Source: Micromonospora sp. KC606 | GTDB taxonomy: Bacteria > Actinomycetota > Actinomycetes > Mycobacteriales > Micromonosporaceae | Assembly (NCBI RefSeq): GCF_004348675.1 | Contig: NZ_SMKN01000020.1 | Location: 1 to 57,104 of the forward strand | Direction: 5' to 3' | Length of the DNA stretch: 57,104 nt | Shown here: piece after piece, positions 44,894-54,252 of the stretch | Layout of the letters: each line of letters begins with the position of its first letter | Numbering within the stretch: the stretch's first letter is position 1 | Translations under genes and position numbers: made by a program | Notes under the pieces: generated by a model | Databases searched by the model: none | Seen by the model: only the letters and a program-made list of their open reading frames with translations | What the model was told of the DNA's origin: nothing

Positions 44894-45699
44894 ACCGTTC
44901 GGTGAAAACCGCCGTCGGCGTCGTGCTGACCGCGATCATGTTGTTCCCGGTGTACTGGATGATCAACGTGTCCTTCACCAGGGACGCCGACATGCGCGAC
45001 GACCCGCCCCATCTGTTCCCCATGGACGGCACCCTCGAGGGCTACCGCGCCGTTATCGACCAGCAGTTGCCGTACCTCGGCACCAGCATGTTCGTTGGGC
45101 TCGGCACCGTCCTGCTCACGGTGGTGCTGTCCGCGCCGGCCGGCTACGCGCTGGCCAAACTCCGTCCACGCGGCGGCGGCGTGTTGAGCTTCATGCTGCT
45201 CGTCGCGCAGATGATCCCGGGCGTCATCATGGCGATGGGCTTCTACGCCATCTACCTCAAGCTCGGCATGCTCAACACCGCCGCCGGACTGATCCTGGCC
45301 GACTCCACCATCGCCGTGCCGTTCGGCGTCCTCATCTTCACCGCGTTCATGTCCGGTATCCCGCAGGAGCTGACCGCGGCTGCCCAGATCGACGGAGCGC
45401 GGGCGTTCCGTACGTTCTGGTCGGTGATCCTGCCGCTCAGCCGCAACGCCATCGTGACAGTCAGCCTCTTCGCCTTCCTGTGGGCCTGGTCGGACTTCGT
45501 CTTCGCCACCACCCTCGACGGCGGCGGCACCGCCCAACCCATCACGCTCGGCATCTACCACTACATCGGCAACAACAACCAGCAATGGAACGCCATCATG
45601 GCCACCGCCGTGGTCGCGTCCATCCCCGCGACGCTGCTGCTCATCGTGGCCCAGCGTTACGTGGCCGCCGGCGTCACCGCCGGCGCCGTCAAGGACTGA
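44890..45699 (+). CDS. Sugar ABC transporter permease (MalG-like)
   Basis: The 269-residue membrane protein starts MNRSVKTAVGVVLTAIMLFP and has the EAA-type loop QELTAAAQIDGARAFRTFWS. ATG 44890 overlaps the upstream stop. No ATPase gene is present, so a shared MsiK-type ATPase encoded elsewhere is expected, as is normal in actinobacteria. Confidence 0.92.
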   Translation: MNRSVKTAVGVVLTAIMLFPVYWMINVSFTRDADMRDDPPHLFPMDGTLEGYRAVIDQQLPYLGTSMFVGLGTVLLTVVLSAPAGYALAKLRPRGGGVLSFMLLVAQMIPGVIMAMGFYAIYLKLGMLNTAAGLILADSTIAVPFGVLIFTAFMSGIPQELTAAAQIDGARAFRTFWSVILPLSRNAIVTVSLFAFLWAWSDFVFATTLDGGGTAQPITLGIYHYIGNNNQQWNAIMATAVVASIPATLLLIVAQRYVAAGVTAGAVKD

Positions 45700-45709
45700 G
45701 GAAATCCGC

Positions 45710-47638
45710 ATGACTAACCGTGTCCACCACGGCCCCACCGCGCCCACATCCCAGGCAATCGCCGCCCTGCGACCCCTGCCCGCGGACGCTGTACGCCTCG
45801 ACCGCGAGGGGCTGCTCGGTGCGTGGCAGGACCGCAACACCGCCGCGACCCTGCCACACTGCGTCGACCAGCTCGACGCGCGGGGCAACCTGAACAACCT
45901 GCGCCGAGTCACCGGAGACTACGACGGCGCCTTCGCCGGCTACTGGTTCGCCGACACCGACATCTACAAGACCCTCGAAGCGGCGTGGTGGGCCGGCGGC
46001 TTCGCGTCGTTCGTCGCCGAGATCGCCCATCTGCTGGAGAAGGCGCAGGACGCCGACGGCTACCTGATGTCCTACTTCCAGGTCGAGCACCGTGACCGGC
46101 AATGGAAGGAGCTGCCGTCCAGCCACGAGATGTACAGCGCCGGCCACCTTATCCAAGCCGGCGTCGCCGCTGCCCGCAGCGCCCCGGACGACCCAGCCGC
46201 GCAGCAACTGCTCGCGGTCGCGCGCCACTTCGCCGACCTGCTGGTCGAACGATTCAGCGAAGGTACGGAGGAAGCACTCGACGGACACCCGCAGGTCGAG
46301 ACCGCGTTGGTCGAGCTGTATCGGGTCACCGGACACCGCCCGTACCTGGACCTCGCCGCCCGCTTCATCGACCTGCGCGGGCATGGTTTGCTCGGTCCGG
46401 AGAGCCGGTTCCACACGCGCCACTACTACCAGGACCACGCGCCGTTCCGCGCGGCCGATGAAGTCACCGGCCACGCCGTGCGTCAGGTGTACCTGGCGGC
46501 CGGTGCCGTTGACGTGGCCGTCGAAACCGGCGACACCGAACTGCTGCTGGCCGCCGAGCGGCTGTGGGAGTCGGCGATCGCGACCAAGACGTACCTGACC
46601 GGAGGGCAGGGCTCGCGCCACCGCGATGAGGCGTTCGGCGACCCGTACGAACTGCCGCCCGACCGCGCCTATGCCGAGACCTGCGCCGCGATCGGCAGCT
46701 TTCATTGGTCGTGGCGGCTGCTGCTGGCCACCGGGAAGGTGCGCTACGCCGACGAGATGGAACGATTGCTGTACAACGGCATCGCCGCCAGCACCAGCCT
46801 CGACGGCACCGCGTTCTTCTACTCCAATCCGCTGCAGGTGCGCACCGGCCACGACGGATCCGACGAGGACGCACCCGGACAGCGCCTGAACTGGTACTCC
46901 TGCGCCTGCTGCCCGCCGAACCTCGCCCGCCTGATGGCGTCGCTGCACACGTACGCGGCCACCGGCGGCCCCGAGGGCTTGCAACTGCATCTGTACACCG
47001 CCGGGACATTCAGCGCTGGCGGCCGGACCGTCCGCATCGAGACCGCATACCCGTGGGACGAGACCGTGACCGTCACGGTGACCGAAACGACGGCGGAGCC
47101 CTGGACTCTCGCACTGCGCGTGCCCAACTGGTGCGTCGACGCCCGGCTGACCCTCGACGGCATGCCGGTACCAGCCGCCGCGCACGACGGATACGTACAC
47201 CTGAGCCGCACCTGGCTACCCGGCGATCGGGTCGAGCTCGTCCTGGCCATGCCGGTACGGCTGGTCACCGCCCACCCCCGCGTCGACGCCGTCCGCGGCA
47301 CCGCCGCAGTAACCCGCGGACCGGTGGTCTACTGCCTGGAGCACGCCGACATGCCCGACGAACTCGACGGTTTCGCCTTCGAGGACGTGGAACTCGACTC
47401 TGCCAGACCCGCCACGGTTGTCCACAACAGACACTCGATCGCCCCAGTGGCCCTTCACACCCCGGTACGCGCACGGGACGCCGCCGGCGACGCGCCCTAC
47501 CAACCACTGAACGCCGCCGCACCGCCGGCCACGCTCACCGCCACCGTCCCGGCCATCCCCTACTTCCTGTGGGCAAACAGGGCGCCTGGTCCCATGCGCG
47601 TGTGGATCCCCCTCGCGCCACAGGTACGACAGGCCTGA
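45710..47638 (+). CDS. Beta-L-arabinofuranosidase, glycoside hydrolase family 127
   Basis: The 642-residue protein matches the HypBA1/GH127 family with an (alpha/alpha)6 barrel then beta-sandwiches. The zinc/catalytic site is visible as E323 and C325 (YAETCAAIGS) and C400/C401 (SCACCPPNLARL), where a cysteine acts as nucleophile. The family releases terminal beta-L-arabinofuranose from plant glycoproteins and pectin-like chains. It has no signal peptide, so it acts in the cytoplasm on imported oligosaccharides. It lies 10 bases after the permease gene in the LacI-controlled operon. Confidence 0.93.
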   Translation: MTNRVHHGPTAPTSQAIAALRPLPADAVRLDREGLLGAWQDRNTAATLPHCVDQLDARGNLNNLRRVTGDYDGAFAGYWFADTDIYKTLEAAWWAGGFASFVAEIAHLLEKAQDADGYLMSYFQVEHRDRQWKELPSSHEMYSAGHLIQAGVAAARSAPDDPAAQQLLAVARHFADLLVERFSEGTEEALDGHPQVETALVELYRVTGHRPYLDLAARFIDLRGHGLLGPESRFHTRHYYQDHAPFRAADEVTGHAVRQVYLAAGAVDVAVETGDTELLLAAERLWESAIATKTYLTGGQGSRHRDEAFGDPYELPPDRAYAETCAAIGSFHWSWRLLLATGKVRYADEMERLLYNGIAASTSLDGTAFFYSNPLQVRTGHDGSDEDAPGQRLNWYSCACCPPNLARLMASLHTYAATGGPEGLQLHLYTAGTFSAGGRTVRIETAYPWDETVTVTVTETTAEPWTLALRVPNWCVDARLTLDGMPVPAAAHDGYVHLSRTWLPGDRVELVLAMPVRLVTAHPRVDAVRGTAAVTRGPVVYCLEHADMPDELDGFAFEDVELDSARPATVVHNRHSIAPVALHTPVRARDAAGDAPYQPLNAAAPPATLTATVPAIPYFLWANRAPGPMRVWIPLAPQVRQA

Positions 47639-47789
47639 TCGTCGCGGGTGACGACGGGCTGCGCGGGCCCCGGTCACCGCAGACCAGTTCGTGCACCGCC
47701 GCGACCCTGCGTGGCGGCGTGGGCGGCAGGTCGCGGCTCAGGCAGAAACCGTTACCTCGCAGGCGCGTCACGGGCGGCTTGCGGCGCCT

Positions 47790-48105
47790 CAGGGCAGGCG
47801 CGCGGCGCGGAGGTTTCGAAAGGCCGCGCCGGCCGAGGTACATCTTTGGTTTTGGTGTTGACGCCTTCGGTGCCGCCGTTGTGGAAGGGGTGGGTCAGGG
47901 CGGCGTTGACGGCGGCGCGGTCGAGGCCGAAGCCGCGGTTGAAGGTGTGCAGGTGGGGTAGGTCGGTGGCCTTGGCCTCGGTGATCCAAGAGTTAAGACG
48001 GTTGTCGTTACCGGCCGCGGGCGCGAGGAGCGCGGCGAACGAGTTGATGAAGCCGGTCAGCGCGGTCATCTGTGGGCAGGCGGCGGTGAGGGCGGTGACG
48101 AGGCT
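47790..48105 (-). mobile_element. ISL3-family transposase, C-terminal fragment
   Basis: Right to left it reads TALTGFINSFAALLAPAAGN, then LNSWITEAKATDLPHLHTF and ALTHPFHNGGTEGVNTKTK, the conserved end of ISL3 transposases (NGGTEGVNTKTK). A deletion then shifts the frame and MYLGRRGL resembles the following MYGRAGF. The catalytic middle is missing, so it is not functional. It is a different part of the protein from the fragment at 19791. Confidence 0.85.
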
Positions 48106-48304
48106 GACTTACTGCCCCTGTCGTATGGATGATCCGGGGGGTGTTGTCGCCGGGTCGGGTGGCGTCGGCGGACCGCTGATGGGGACACGGCCACTCTTGG
48201 GATAGGTCTCTTCGCAACGTGGCTGCCGGCAGTCCGACGCCCAGACCAGCGGCCGAGGCGGCGAGAACAAGGGTGAGGAGGCGTGGGGGCACGGCGACCA
48301 CGGC

Positions 48305-48447
48305 GTGTTCCTCGGGTTGGACGTCGGCAAGGACGGTCACCACGCGGTCGGGCTGGCCCCGGACGGCAAGCGGCTGCACGACGGGCCGCTGCCCAACACC
48401 GAGGCCAGGCTGGGGCAGCTGTTCGACAAACTCGCCCGCCACGGCCG
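48305..48447 (+). mobile_element. IS110-family transposase, N-terminal fragment
   Basis: GTG 48305 gives VFLGLDVGKDGHHAVGLAPD then LHDGPLPNTEARLGQLFDKL, the IS110 DEDD N-terminus (GLDVGKxxHxA). Homology ends at about 48447. The bases from 48106 to 48304 and 48448 to 48709 hold no gene that I can support. Confidence 0.8.
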
Positions 48448-48709
48448 GCACTCCACGACGTCACGTGGCTTCGACGTTCGGCGCCATGAGCACGGCCAAC
48501 GCGTGGATCGATGGTCGAGAGGACAACCGAAGATCGTGCGGTGGCCGCGTGCCACGCCGTGGATGCGGTCGGGTGGCGGGTCATCCCCTCACGACCGTCG
48601 AGGGCGCGCTTCGGACACCAGGTCCGAGGCGGGCTGGTCGTGGCGACCCGGAGCAGGGGCGGTGGTGGCAGCACCTCTGCTCCGGGTCGGTCACGGAGAC
48701 GGCGTGCGG

Positions 48710-49831
48710 TCAGTAAACCTCTACGCCGTACCAGGCGAGAGCGGGGTTTACCCGCTGGTGGTAGGAGACACATCCGCTCGAACGAGACCCGGAGTGGATG
48801 CCGAGGGCCGCGGTGTTGCGCCACACCGGGCCGCCGCTGTCGCCGCTTCCCGAGCAGATGTCGGTGCGGAACAGCCCGTGAACGGCCCCGTCGGGATAGT
48901 TCACCGTCATGTTCAACTCGTGCACCGTTCCACACTGGACGCCAGTCTTGTAGCCGCCGCGACACACGGCCTCGCCCAGCTCGGGATCGCGGGAGTGGGT
49001 GATGTCCTGGGCGCCGCTGGCGATGTAGACGTTGCCGGGCTTGCTGACGCTGGCGTTGTTGTGCCTGATCAGCCCGTAGTCGGTGCCGGGAAAGCGTCCA
49101 CCGGCGTCGTAACCGAAGTACTCGTTGGCGCCGTTGTACCAGTCGGAGACGCCGGGGTCGTGTGTCGTGCAGTGCCCGGCGGTGAGCAGGAACTTCTGCG
49201 AGTTGTCGCTCTTCTTCTGGACGTTGAAGCCGGCCGAGCACTGGTAGCCGTGCTCCGAGCGGATGTACTTGCCGCCGTTCACGGTGCCGTTGAGCACGAG
49301 CTCGCCGGGCACCCGGGTGAGCACCGCCGCGTCGCCGTACGGCGCGAGCACCGCCCGCATCTCGGCGAAGTCGGCGTCGGAGACCGTGCTGTCCGCCGTC
49401 ACGTTGATCCGGTTGTCGTCGACCTCCGTGCCCCACGTGGTGCCGCGCGTGTCGATCCGGGAGTTCAGCGCGTCGGTCACCGCGGTCAACTCCTCGGTGC
49501 TGTACCGCACGCGCTTGGCCAGCCCGCCCGCTGCCGTGACTGCTCGCTCGCCATCGGCGTCGGTGACGGTCACGACCATGCGCCCGGTCCGCTGGTCGAA
49601 GTAGGCACCCGCGGTACGCTCCGGGCCGAGCTCGCCGGCGAGCTGCTCGGCCCGGACGCTGCCGATCCCGGCGCGCACCGGGATTCCGTTGAGCTCGGGC
49701 CCCACCTGACTGGTGCCGTCCGGCGCGGGTGCGGCGTGCGCGGCGGTCGGACCCACCATCACGGTGACGAGGGCGGTGGTGACCGCCGCGGCCAGCAGGG
49801 CGCGACGTGACGTCGGTCTACAGTGCGTCAT
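48710..49831 (-). CDS. Secreted serine protease, streptogrisin/alpha-lytic type (S1)
   Basis: The 373-residue precursor has a signal peptide (MTHCRPTSRRALLAAAVTTA to AHA). A pro-domain of about 145 residues follows with the alpha-lytic prodomain pattern (YFDQRTGRMVVTVTDADGER). The mature chymotrypsin fold has His in LLTAGHC, Asp in GTDYGLI and Ser in GSGDSGGPV. Six cysteines allow the usual disulfides. ATG 49831 follows GAGAGG at some distance. It lies intact amid decayed insertion sequences. Confidence 0.93.
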   Translation of the reverse strand: MTHCRPTSRRALLAAAVTTALVTVMVGPTAAHAAPAPDGTSQVGPELNGIPVRAGIGSVRAEQLAGELGPERTAGAYFDQRTGRMVVTVTDADGERAVTAAGGLAKRVRYSTEELTAVTDALNSRIDTRGTTWGTEVDDNRINVTADSTVSDADFAEMRAVLAPYGDAAVLTRVPGELVLNGTVNGGKYIRSEHGYQCSAGFNVQKKSDNSQKFLLTAGHCTTHDPGVSDWYNGANEYFGYDAGGRFPGTDYGLIRHNNASVSKPGNVYIASGAQDITHSRDPELGEAVCRGGYKTGVQCGTVHELNMTVNYPDGAVHGLFRTDICSGSGDSGGPVWRNTAALGIHSGSRSSGCVSYHQRVNPALAWYGVEVY

Positions 49832-49929
49832 TGATCGTTCAACCTCTCCAACGGGGCCGGTTGGTGGTAAGGCTGGCAGCCACCGGTGAAATCGCGCTGA
49901 TCGCACGCTGACACGAGCCGCCACTGGTG

Positions 49930-50130
49930 GGTTCGGTCGGTGGCGAGCGCGTCGCCCAGCGGCGTACGGCGGAAGATCACGGATCGGCCGGCGGGTGCCC
50001 CCGGTCGTGCAGACCCGCCTTGCAAAGCACGGGCAGGTGGTTGCCGACCGCCCCGAGCGCGATGCCCGGGGTGTGTGCCGTCTGGCTGGTGCTGGCCGGC
50101 TCGGCGAGCGCGATCAGTAACCGGTACGGG
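49930..50130 (-). pseudogene. ArsR-type HTH regulator remnant
   Basis: Two frames join as LLIALAEPASTSQTAHTPGI then ALGAVGNHLPVLCKAGLHDR, a winged helix, and, after a stop, AGRSVIFRRTPLGDALA, the wing and C-terminus typical of actinobacterial ArsR-like proteins. Premature stop and frame change make it nonfunctional. Confidence 0.65.
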
Positions 50131-50183
50131 ACTGGCCGAGCAGCTTGACCAACGCCTCCGGTGGCGTCCGGAGCTAACGGCAC

Positions 50184-50330
50184 CTACGCCGGCCAGCTCT
50201 TGCTCACGCCGAGGTCGGCGGCCAGCCGGCCGATCGACGGGCCTTCCAACCCGTCCTGTGGCGCGACGTGCGCGGCCCGGCGCAGAATGGCCTGCCGAGC
50301 CCGATCGTCTCGTGTCCGTCCTGCCATCAT
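50184..50330 (-). pseudogene. TetR regulator, N-terminal stub
   Basis: The 48-residue frame reads MMAGRTRDDRARQAILRRAA and GPSIGRLAADLGVSKSWPA then stops. This is a TetR HTH cut just after the recognition helix. It lies between an ArsR remnant and an IS110 remnant. Confidence 0.65.
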
Positions 50331-50379
50331 CGCTCTCTCAGCACGGACGTTCGGTCGACCATATCGCCCCCGTTACCTT

Positions 50380-50562
50380 TTTGATCGTCCCGCCCTCGCC
50401 GATCCCGTCAGCCGCGCCTACTACGACCGCGAACGAGCCCGAGGCAAACGCCACAACGCCGCCCTCATCTGCCTCGCCCGACGCCGCTGCGACGTCCTTT
50501 ACGCCATGCTCCGCGACAAGATCCCCTACCAACCACGCCCGACAACCCCCGTCCCCGCTTGA
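50380..50562 (+). mobile_element. IS110-family transposase, C-terminal fragment
   Basis: The frame ends ADPVSRAYYDRERARGKRHN then AALICLARRRCDVLYAMLRD, the conserved serine-containing Transposase_20 end of IS110 enzymes. The middle of the gene is absent. It has the same orientation as the N-terminal fragment at 48305. Confidence 0.82.
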
Positions 50563-50690
50563 CGAAACCCATAGGGACACCCCCCGAGGAACCAACGCCA
50601 ATCAGGACTTTGCCACCGTGCGGACAACGGCATTATGGCCAGATTCTAGTGACCGAGTGGCCAATACCGCACTACATCGGTCTGCTCGAA

Positions 50691-50708
50691 GATTGATTTC
50701 GATCAATC
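50691..50708. promoter_or_regulatory. Dyad upstream of the small secreted protein gene
   Basis: GATTGAT-TTCG-ATCAATC is a perfect 7-base-arm inverted repeat ending 21 bases before ATG 50730. It could be an operator or a hairpin in the leader. Confidence 0.5.
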
Positions 50709-50729
50709 TGCGATCCGCGAAGGAGAAGC

Positions 50730-51035
50730 ATGCGAAAAAGCACTTGGCTCCGCCGACTCGGCCTCGTCTCAGCAGCGGTGGCGCTCGGCCTGGCATCCAC
50801 ACCCGTGGCCGCGCACGCCGACGGCTATGACACCCCCCGCAGCGCCACTGCCGTGGGAGCGGGCAACACCTATGCGGCGGGATTGGCGGCGGCCGAACAG
50901 CGGGCCCGGGCGGCCGTCCTCGCCGTCGGCCACGACTGCGCCCCTGGGCGGTACTATACTCTTCTGACCTATATGTCCCCAGGTGGCGGCACGTGGGTTT
51001 TCCGGTCCACCCACGACACGATGTGCGTCGACTGA
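50730..51035 (+). CDS. Small secreted protein of unknown function
   Basis: The 101-residue precursor has a Sec signal peptide (MRKSTWLRRLGLVSAAVALG with cleavage after AHA) and leaves about 70 residues with two cysteines (HDCAPG and DTMCVD), likely one disulfide. ATG 50730 follows AAGGAG. No family is recognised. It sits alone downstream of insertion-sequence debris. Confidence 0.75.
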   Translation: MRKSTWLRRLGLVSAAVALGLASTPVAAHADGYDTPRSATAVGAGNTYAAGLAAAEQRARAAVLAVGHDCAPGRYYTLLTYMSPGGGTWVFRSTHDTMCVD

Positions 51036-51195
51036 TCAAGGTCGGCCTGATCGGCCTCCGCCGGGGTTTGCCGGCGGCAGGGTAGTCCCGTTGCCCGCAG
51101 CGGAGGCCGCTCGGCAGTAGGTGGGATATGCCACTGCATCGCACGAACTACTGAATTTCCTCTTTCGTACGGGCGACTTGACACGGGGCGGGGCG

Positions 51196-51645
51196 CTACT
51201 GTGGCCGCAGCAGCGAGCACGTCGCGTTCAGTTCCGCGACCACGGCGGTGGCCAGCTTGTGGACGCTAACGTTCACGAGCAGTTCGACGACGGGGCCGAC
51301 CTCCCAACGGCCCAGGCGCGGATGCAGCGCCGACCGCGGCAGCCGCGGCCAGACCGACCGCCGGCTGCCCCTCCCCCTGCGCTGACCCGCCATCCTGGGC
51401 GAGGACGTGGACCAGGTGCCCCCCTGCGCATCCGTGACCGGCTCGCCTCCCTGCGCCGTGTCCCGGGCGCCCAGGATCGCCTGCACCGCCACGAGGTTGA
51501 AGCCCTCGCGTTGCAGGGCCTTGACGGCCTTCAGGCGCCGGACGTGTTCCGCGTGGTAGTCGCCGTACGACCCCGCCGCACCGGCGGTGGCAGCAGCTGC
51601 CGCGCCTGGTGTGCCCGGATAGCGCGAGGCGTACCGGGGCGTCAA
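51196..51645 (-). pseudogene. MerR-like regulator fragment
   Basis: YHAEHVRRLKAVKALQREGF then NLVAVQAILGAR is the second half of a MerR winged helix. The tail ends KLATAVVAELNATCSLLRPQ. The first helices are replaced by an Ala/Gly-rich stretch, and the only start is a TTG at 51645. It is probably decayed. The region from 51646 to 51789 shows no clear gene. Confidence 0.5.
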
Positions 51646-51789
51646 CCGTTCCCACTCGGGTCGGCGCTACTGGTGCCGAGTGGACCCGGCGAGGGCGAGT
51701 TGGGCCAGCCGACCGCCCTCAGGCCGCGAGGTCCGCCCCGGCGAGCCGTCCACAGCAGCACCGCCCGCCGGGTCAGTTCGGGCATCCGT

Positions 51790-54252
51790 TCACTCCAGCC
51801 GTACTCGAACCAGGGACCGCGGCTCCCGCCCGGCGAGCAGCCAGCCAAGAGCCGCGGCGGTCAACGGGACGCCAACAGCGATCACGAGTAGATCCACGAC
51901 CGGCACGCGCGCCAGCTCGCTGAACTGGTCGCGGGATGAGCCGGCCAGGATGACGGTGTACGCGGCGCCGATGCCCAGGATCCCGCCCAGCAGCGCGAGC
52001 CCGCCGGCCGTTGCCGAGGTGAGCGTGCGGCGGATGCGACCCGTCGCGCCAGTCGCGGTCAGCGTGCGCAGGTCGCCCGCTGCCTCGGTCCGGATCAGCC
52101 CGACGGTCATGGCGAGGATCGCGAGCGCGAGTACGGCTCCGGCCGCTGTCGCGGTCGCGCGCAGTGCCAGGAGCCCGTCGCGCTTGTCGCGGTCCTCGAC
52201 GACCAGCCCTGCGTCGAGCGCGAATTCCCGCGCCCCGGTGAGCTGCTCGTCGGTCAACGGCCGGGGGGACTCGACCAACCAGCCGGTCCGCAACAGTTTC
52301 CAGTTGTTGCGTCGCAGCGCAGCCGGAGTGAGAAACGTCGTCGGGAGTGAGTCGAACTGCGGGTTCGGCAGCCGCTCGGTGGTTGCCCGTGGGAAGGACC
52401 GCGCCGTCCCGCCAGACTCGGAAACCAGCAGTAGGTCGGAGCGGGGCTGGGTGGTCAGCACGTCCGTTGCCTGGCCGATGCTGGTGGGATCGACGCCGTA
52501 GTAACGCAGCAGTTCGGGCGTGGCGACCGGTGCCGTCTCCGGATCGGTGAACGAATCCGGGCTGGTCTGCTGGCCGACACCGATCGGAACCCGCCCGATC
52601 CGAACGCCGTCGGCATCCGCGTGCGGTGTCTCGTCCGGATCTATCGCGATTTCGAGCGGGATGACGGTCGGATCGGCAAGCGTGGCCGTGTATTGCCGAA
52701 CCCGGGCCTCTATCGCCTCGAGCTGGGCCGGTGTGCGGTCGGGAACGCGCATGCCTGGGGAATTGATCCAGATGAGGAGCTGGCGGTCGGAAAGGTTGCC
52801 CTCGGCGGCGGTCTGCTCGAGAACTCTCGCCACGACCACGGTCGCGGTCGGGATCGCGAGCGCCACGCTGATGGCGGCTAGCGCGGCGCTCGACCGTGCC
52901 TGATGGCGGGCGAGGTCACGCAAGGCCAGCCGGGGAGCAACGGGAAGCCGGGTTCCGATGGCGGCAAGCACCCGGATCGCCAGCGGGCCGACGAACAGTA
53001 GGGCGAACCCGATCGCCAGCGTGCCACCGACGACCAACGCCACGTCGGCGAGCTCCAACGCGTCGCGATCTGCCGCGCCGTTACGTAGCACGAGCCGCAG
53101 CGACACGATGCCCAGCACGACGAGCACGGCCGCGGCCGCAGCCGACCGGCGCACCCGCTTGGGCCGTGGCGGGCGCGAAGACAGGGCAAGCGTTATCGGT
53201 ACCCGGGCAGCGGCGCGCGCCGGCCGCCACGCCGCCGCGGTCGCCGCCAGGACAGCCAGCAGCAAGGCGGCGGTGATCTGCCACCACGGCAGGTCCAGCC
53301 AGTCGATGCGGTGCCCCGCCGCCGTCTCGAACCGTGGCGTCACGGCGAACCACACCAGGACACCCGCGACCGCTCCGACCGCCGACGCCGCGACACCGAC
53401 CGCGGCGCCGTGGGCCAGCAACACGAGACGGAGGTGTCGTGGAGTCGCCCCGACCGCGGCGAGCAGGCCGAGCTGGCGCAGCCGGCGCTGCGCGATGACG
53501 GCGAAGCCGGCCGCCGCGATGAGGCAGACGAGCAGCATGCTCACCGCGAAGACGCTGAACACGCCGGCGGCCGCCTCGACCCACTCGTATGAAGGGCGCA
53601 GCTCGTACACCGGCTGGCCGTGCTGCGCGCGGTACTCCGCGAACCGTGCCGGATCGGCGGCTGTGAGCACGGTGACCTCCTCCGGCGGTTCGGGCTGTGC
53701 CGGCGCGACGAGGGCGAACTCCGCGCGTAGATCGCCGGGGTTCTCGACAAGGCCGACAACGGTCCAGGTGCGTCCGTCGAGCGTCAGCACACCGCCGACG
53801 CGGACCCGCAGGTCCGCCGCGACCTCGTCGGTGACTGCCGCCTCGCCGGGTGCGGCCGGGTAGCGACCCGTCAGGAGCCGTAGCATCGGCCCGCTGTACG
53901 GACCGCGTGGATCCTGCGCCCGCAGCTCGATGGTCTCCGCCGAAGCCGGGACCGGCAGATACCAGTGCCCGACCACGTCGATCGTGCCGAACCACTCGCG
54001 CGCCTGAGCGATCCGTGGATCCAGCGGCCGATCTTCCTCGGCGTACAACTTGAACCATTGGCTGGCGTCGCCGAACCTGGCGGTGCCCGACGGCGTCGAG
54101 TGGTAGCCGGCCGACACGCCCACGACGGCCGCCGTGACGGCGACGGTCAGGAGCGTCAGCACCATGACCTGCTGGCGCCACTCGCGGCGGAAAAGCCGCC
54201 ACGCCCAACGCACCACCGCGCGCCGGGCCGGCAGGCCGCCGTTACGGCTCAT
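51790..54252 (-). CDS. FtsX-like ABC transporter permease
   Basis: The 820-residue membrane protein has an N-terminal helix (about 29-49) and a large extracellular MacB-PCD-like domain. FtsX cores follow at about 230-345 and in the C-terminal quarter, with further helices at 365-430. The repeated QRRLRQLGLLAAVGATPRHL and LRTLTATGATGRIRR segments are the FtsX-type coupling regions that meet the ATPase. Such permeases work with a MacB-like ATPase to move lipids, peptides or signals across the membrane. ATG 54252 overlaps the ATPase gene by four bases. Confidence 0.92.
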   Translation of the reverse strand: MSRNGGLPARRAVVRWAWRLFRREWRQQVMVLTLLTVAVTAAVVGVSAGYHSTPSGTARFGDASQWFKLYAEEDRPLDPRIAQAREWFGTIDVVGHWYLPVPASAETIELRAQDPRGPYSGPMLRLLTGRYPAAPGEAAVTDEVAADLRVRVGGVLTLDGRTWTVVGLVENPGDLRAEFALVAPAQPEPPEEVTVLTAADPARFAEYRAQHGQPVYELRPSYEWVEAAAGVFSVFAVSMLLVCLIAAAGFAVIAQRRLRQLGLLAAVGATPRHLRLVLLAHGAAVGVAASAVGAVAGVLVWFAVTPRFETAAGHRIDWLDLPWWQITAALLLAVLAATAAAWRPARAAARVPITLALSSRPPRPKRVRRSAAAAAVLVVLGIVSLRLVLRNGAADRDALELADVALVVGGTLAIGFALLFVGPLAIRVLAAIGTRLPVAPRLALRDLARHQARSSAALAAISVALAIPTATVVVARVLEQTAAEGNLSDRQLLIWINSPGMRVPDRTPAQLEAIEARVRQYTATLADPTVIPLEIAIDPDETPHADADGVRIGRVPIGVGQQTSPDSFTDPETAPVATPELLRYYGVDPTSIGQATDVLTTQPRSDLLLVSESGGTARSFPRATTERLPNPQFDSLPTTFLTPAALRRNNWKLLRTGWLVESPRPLTDEQLTGAREFALDAGLVVEDRDKRDGLLALRATATAAGAVLALAILAMTVGLIRTEAAGDLRTLTATGATGRIRRTLTSATAGGLALLGGILGIGAAYTVILAGSSRDQFSELARVPVVDLLVIAVGVPLTAAALGWLLAGREPRSLVRVRLE

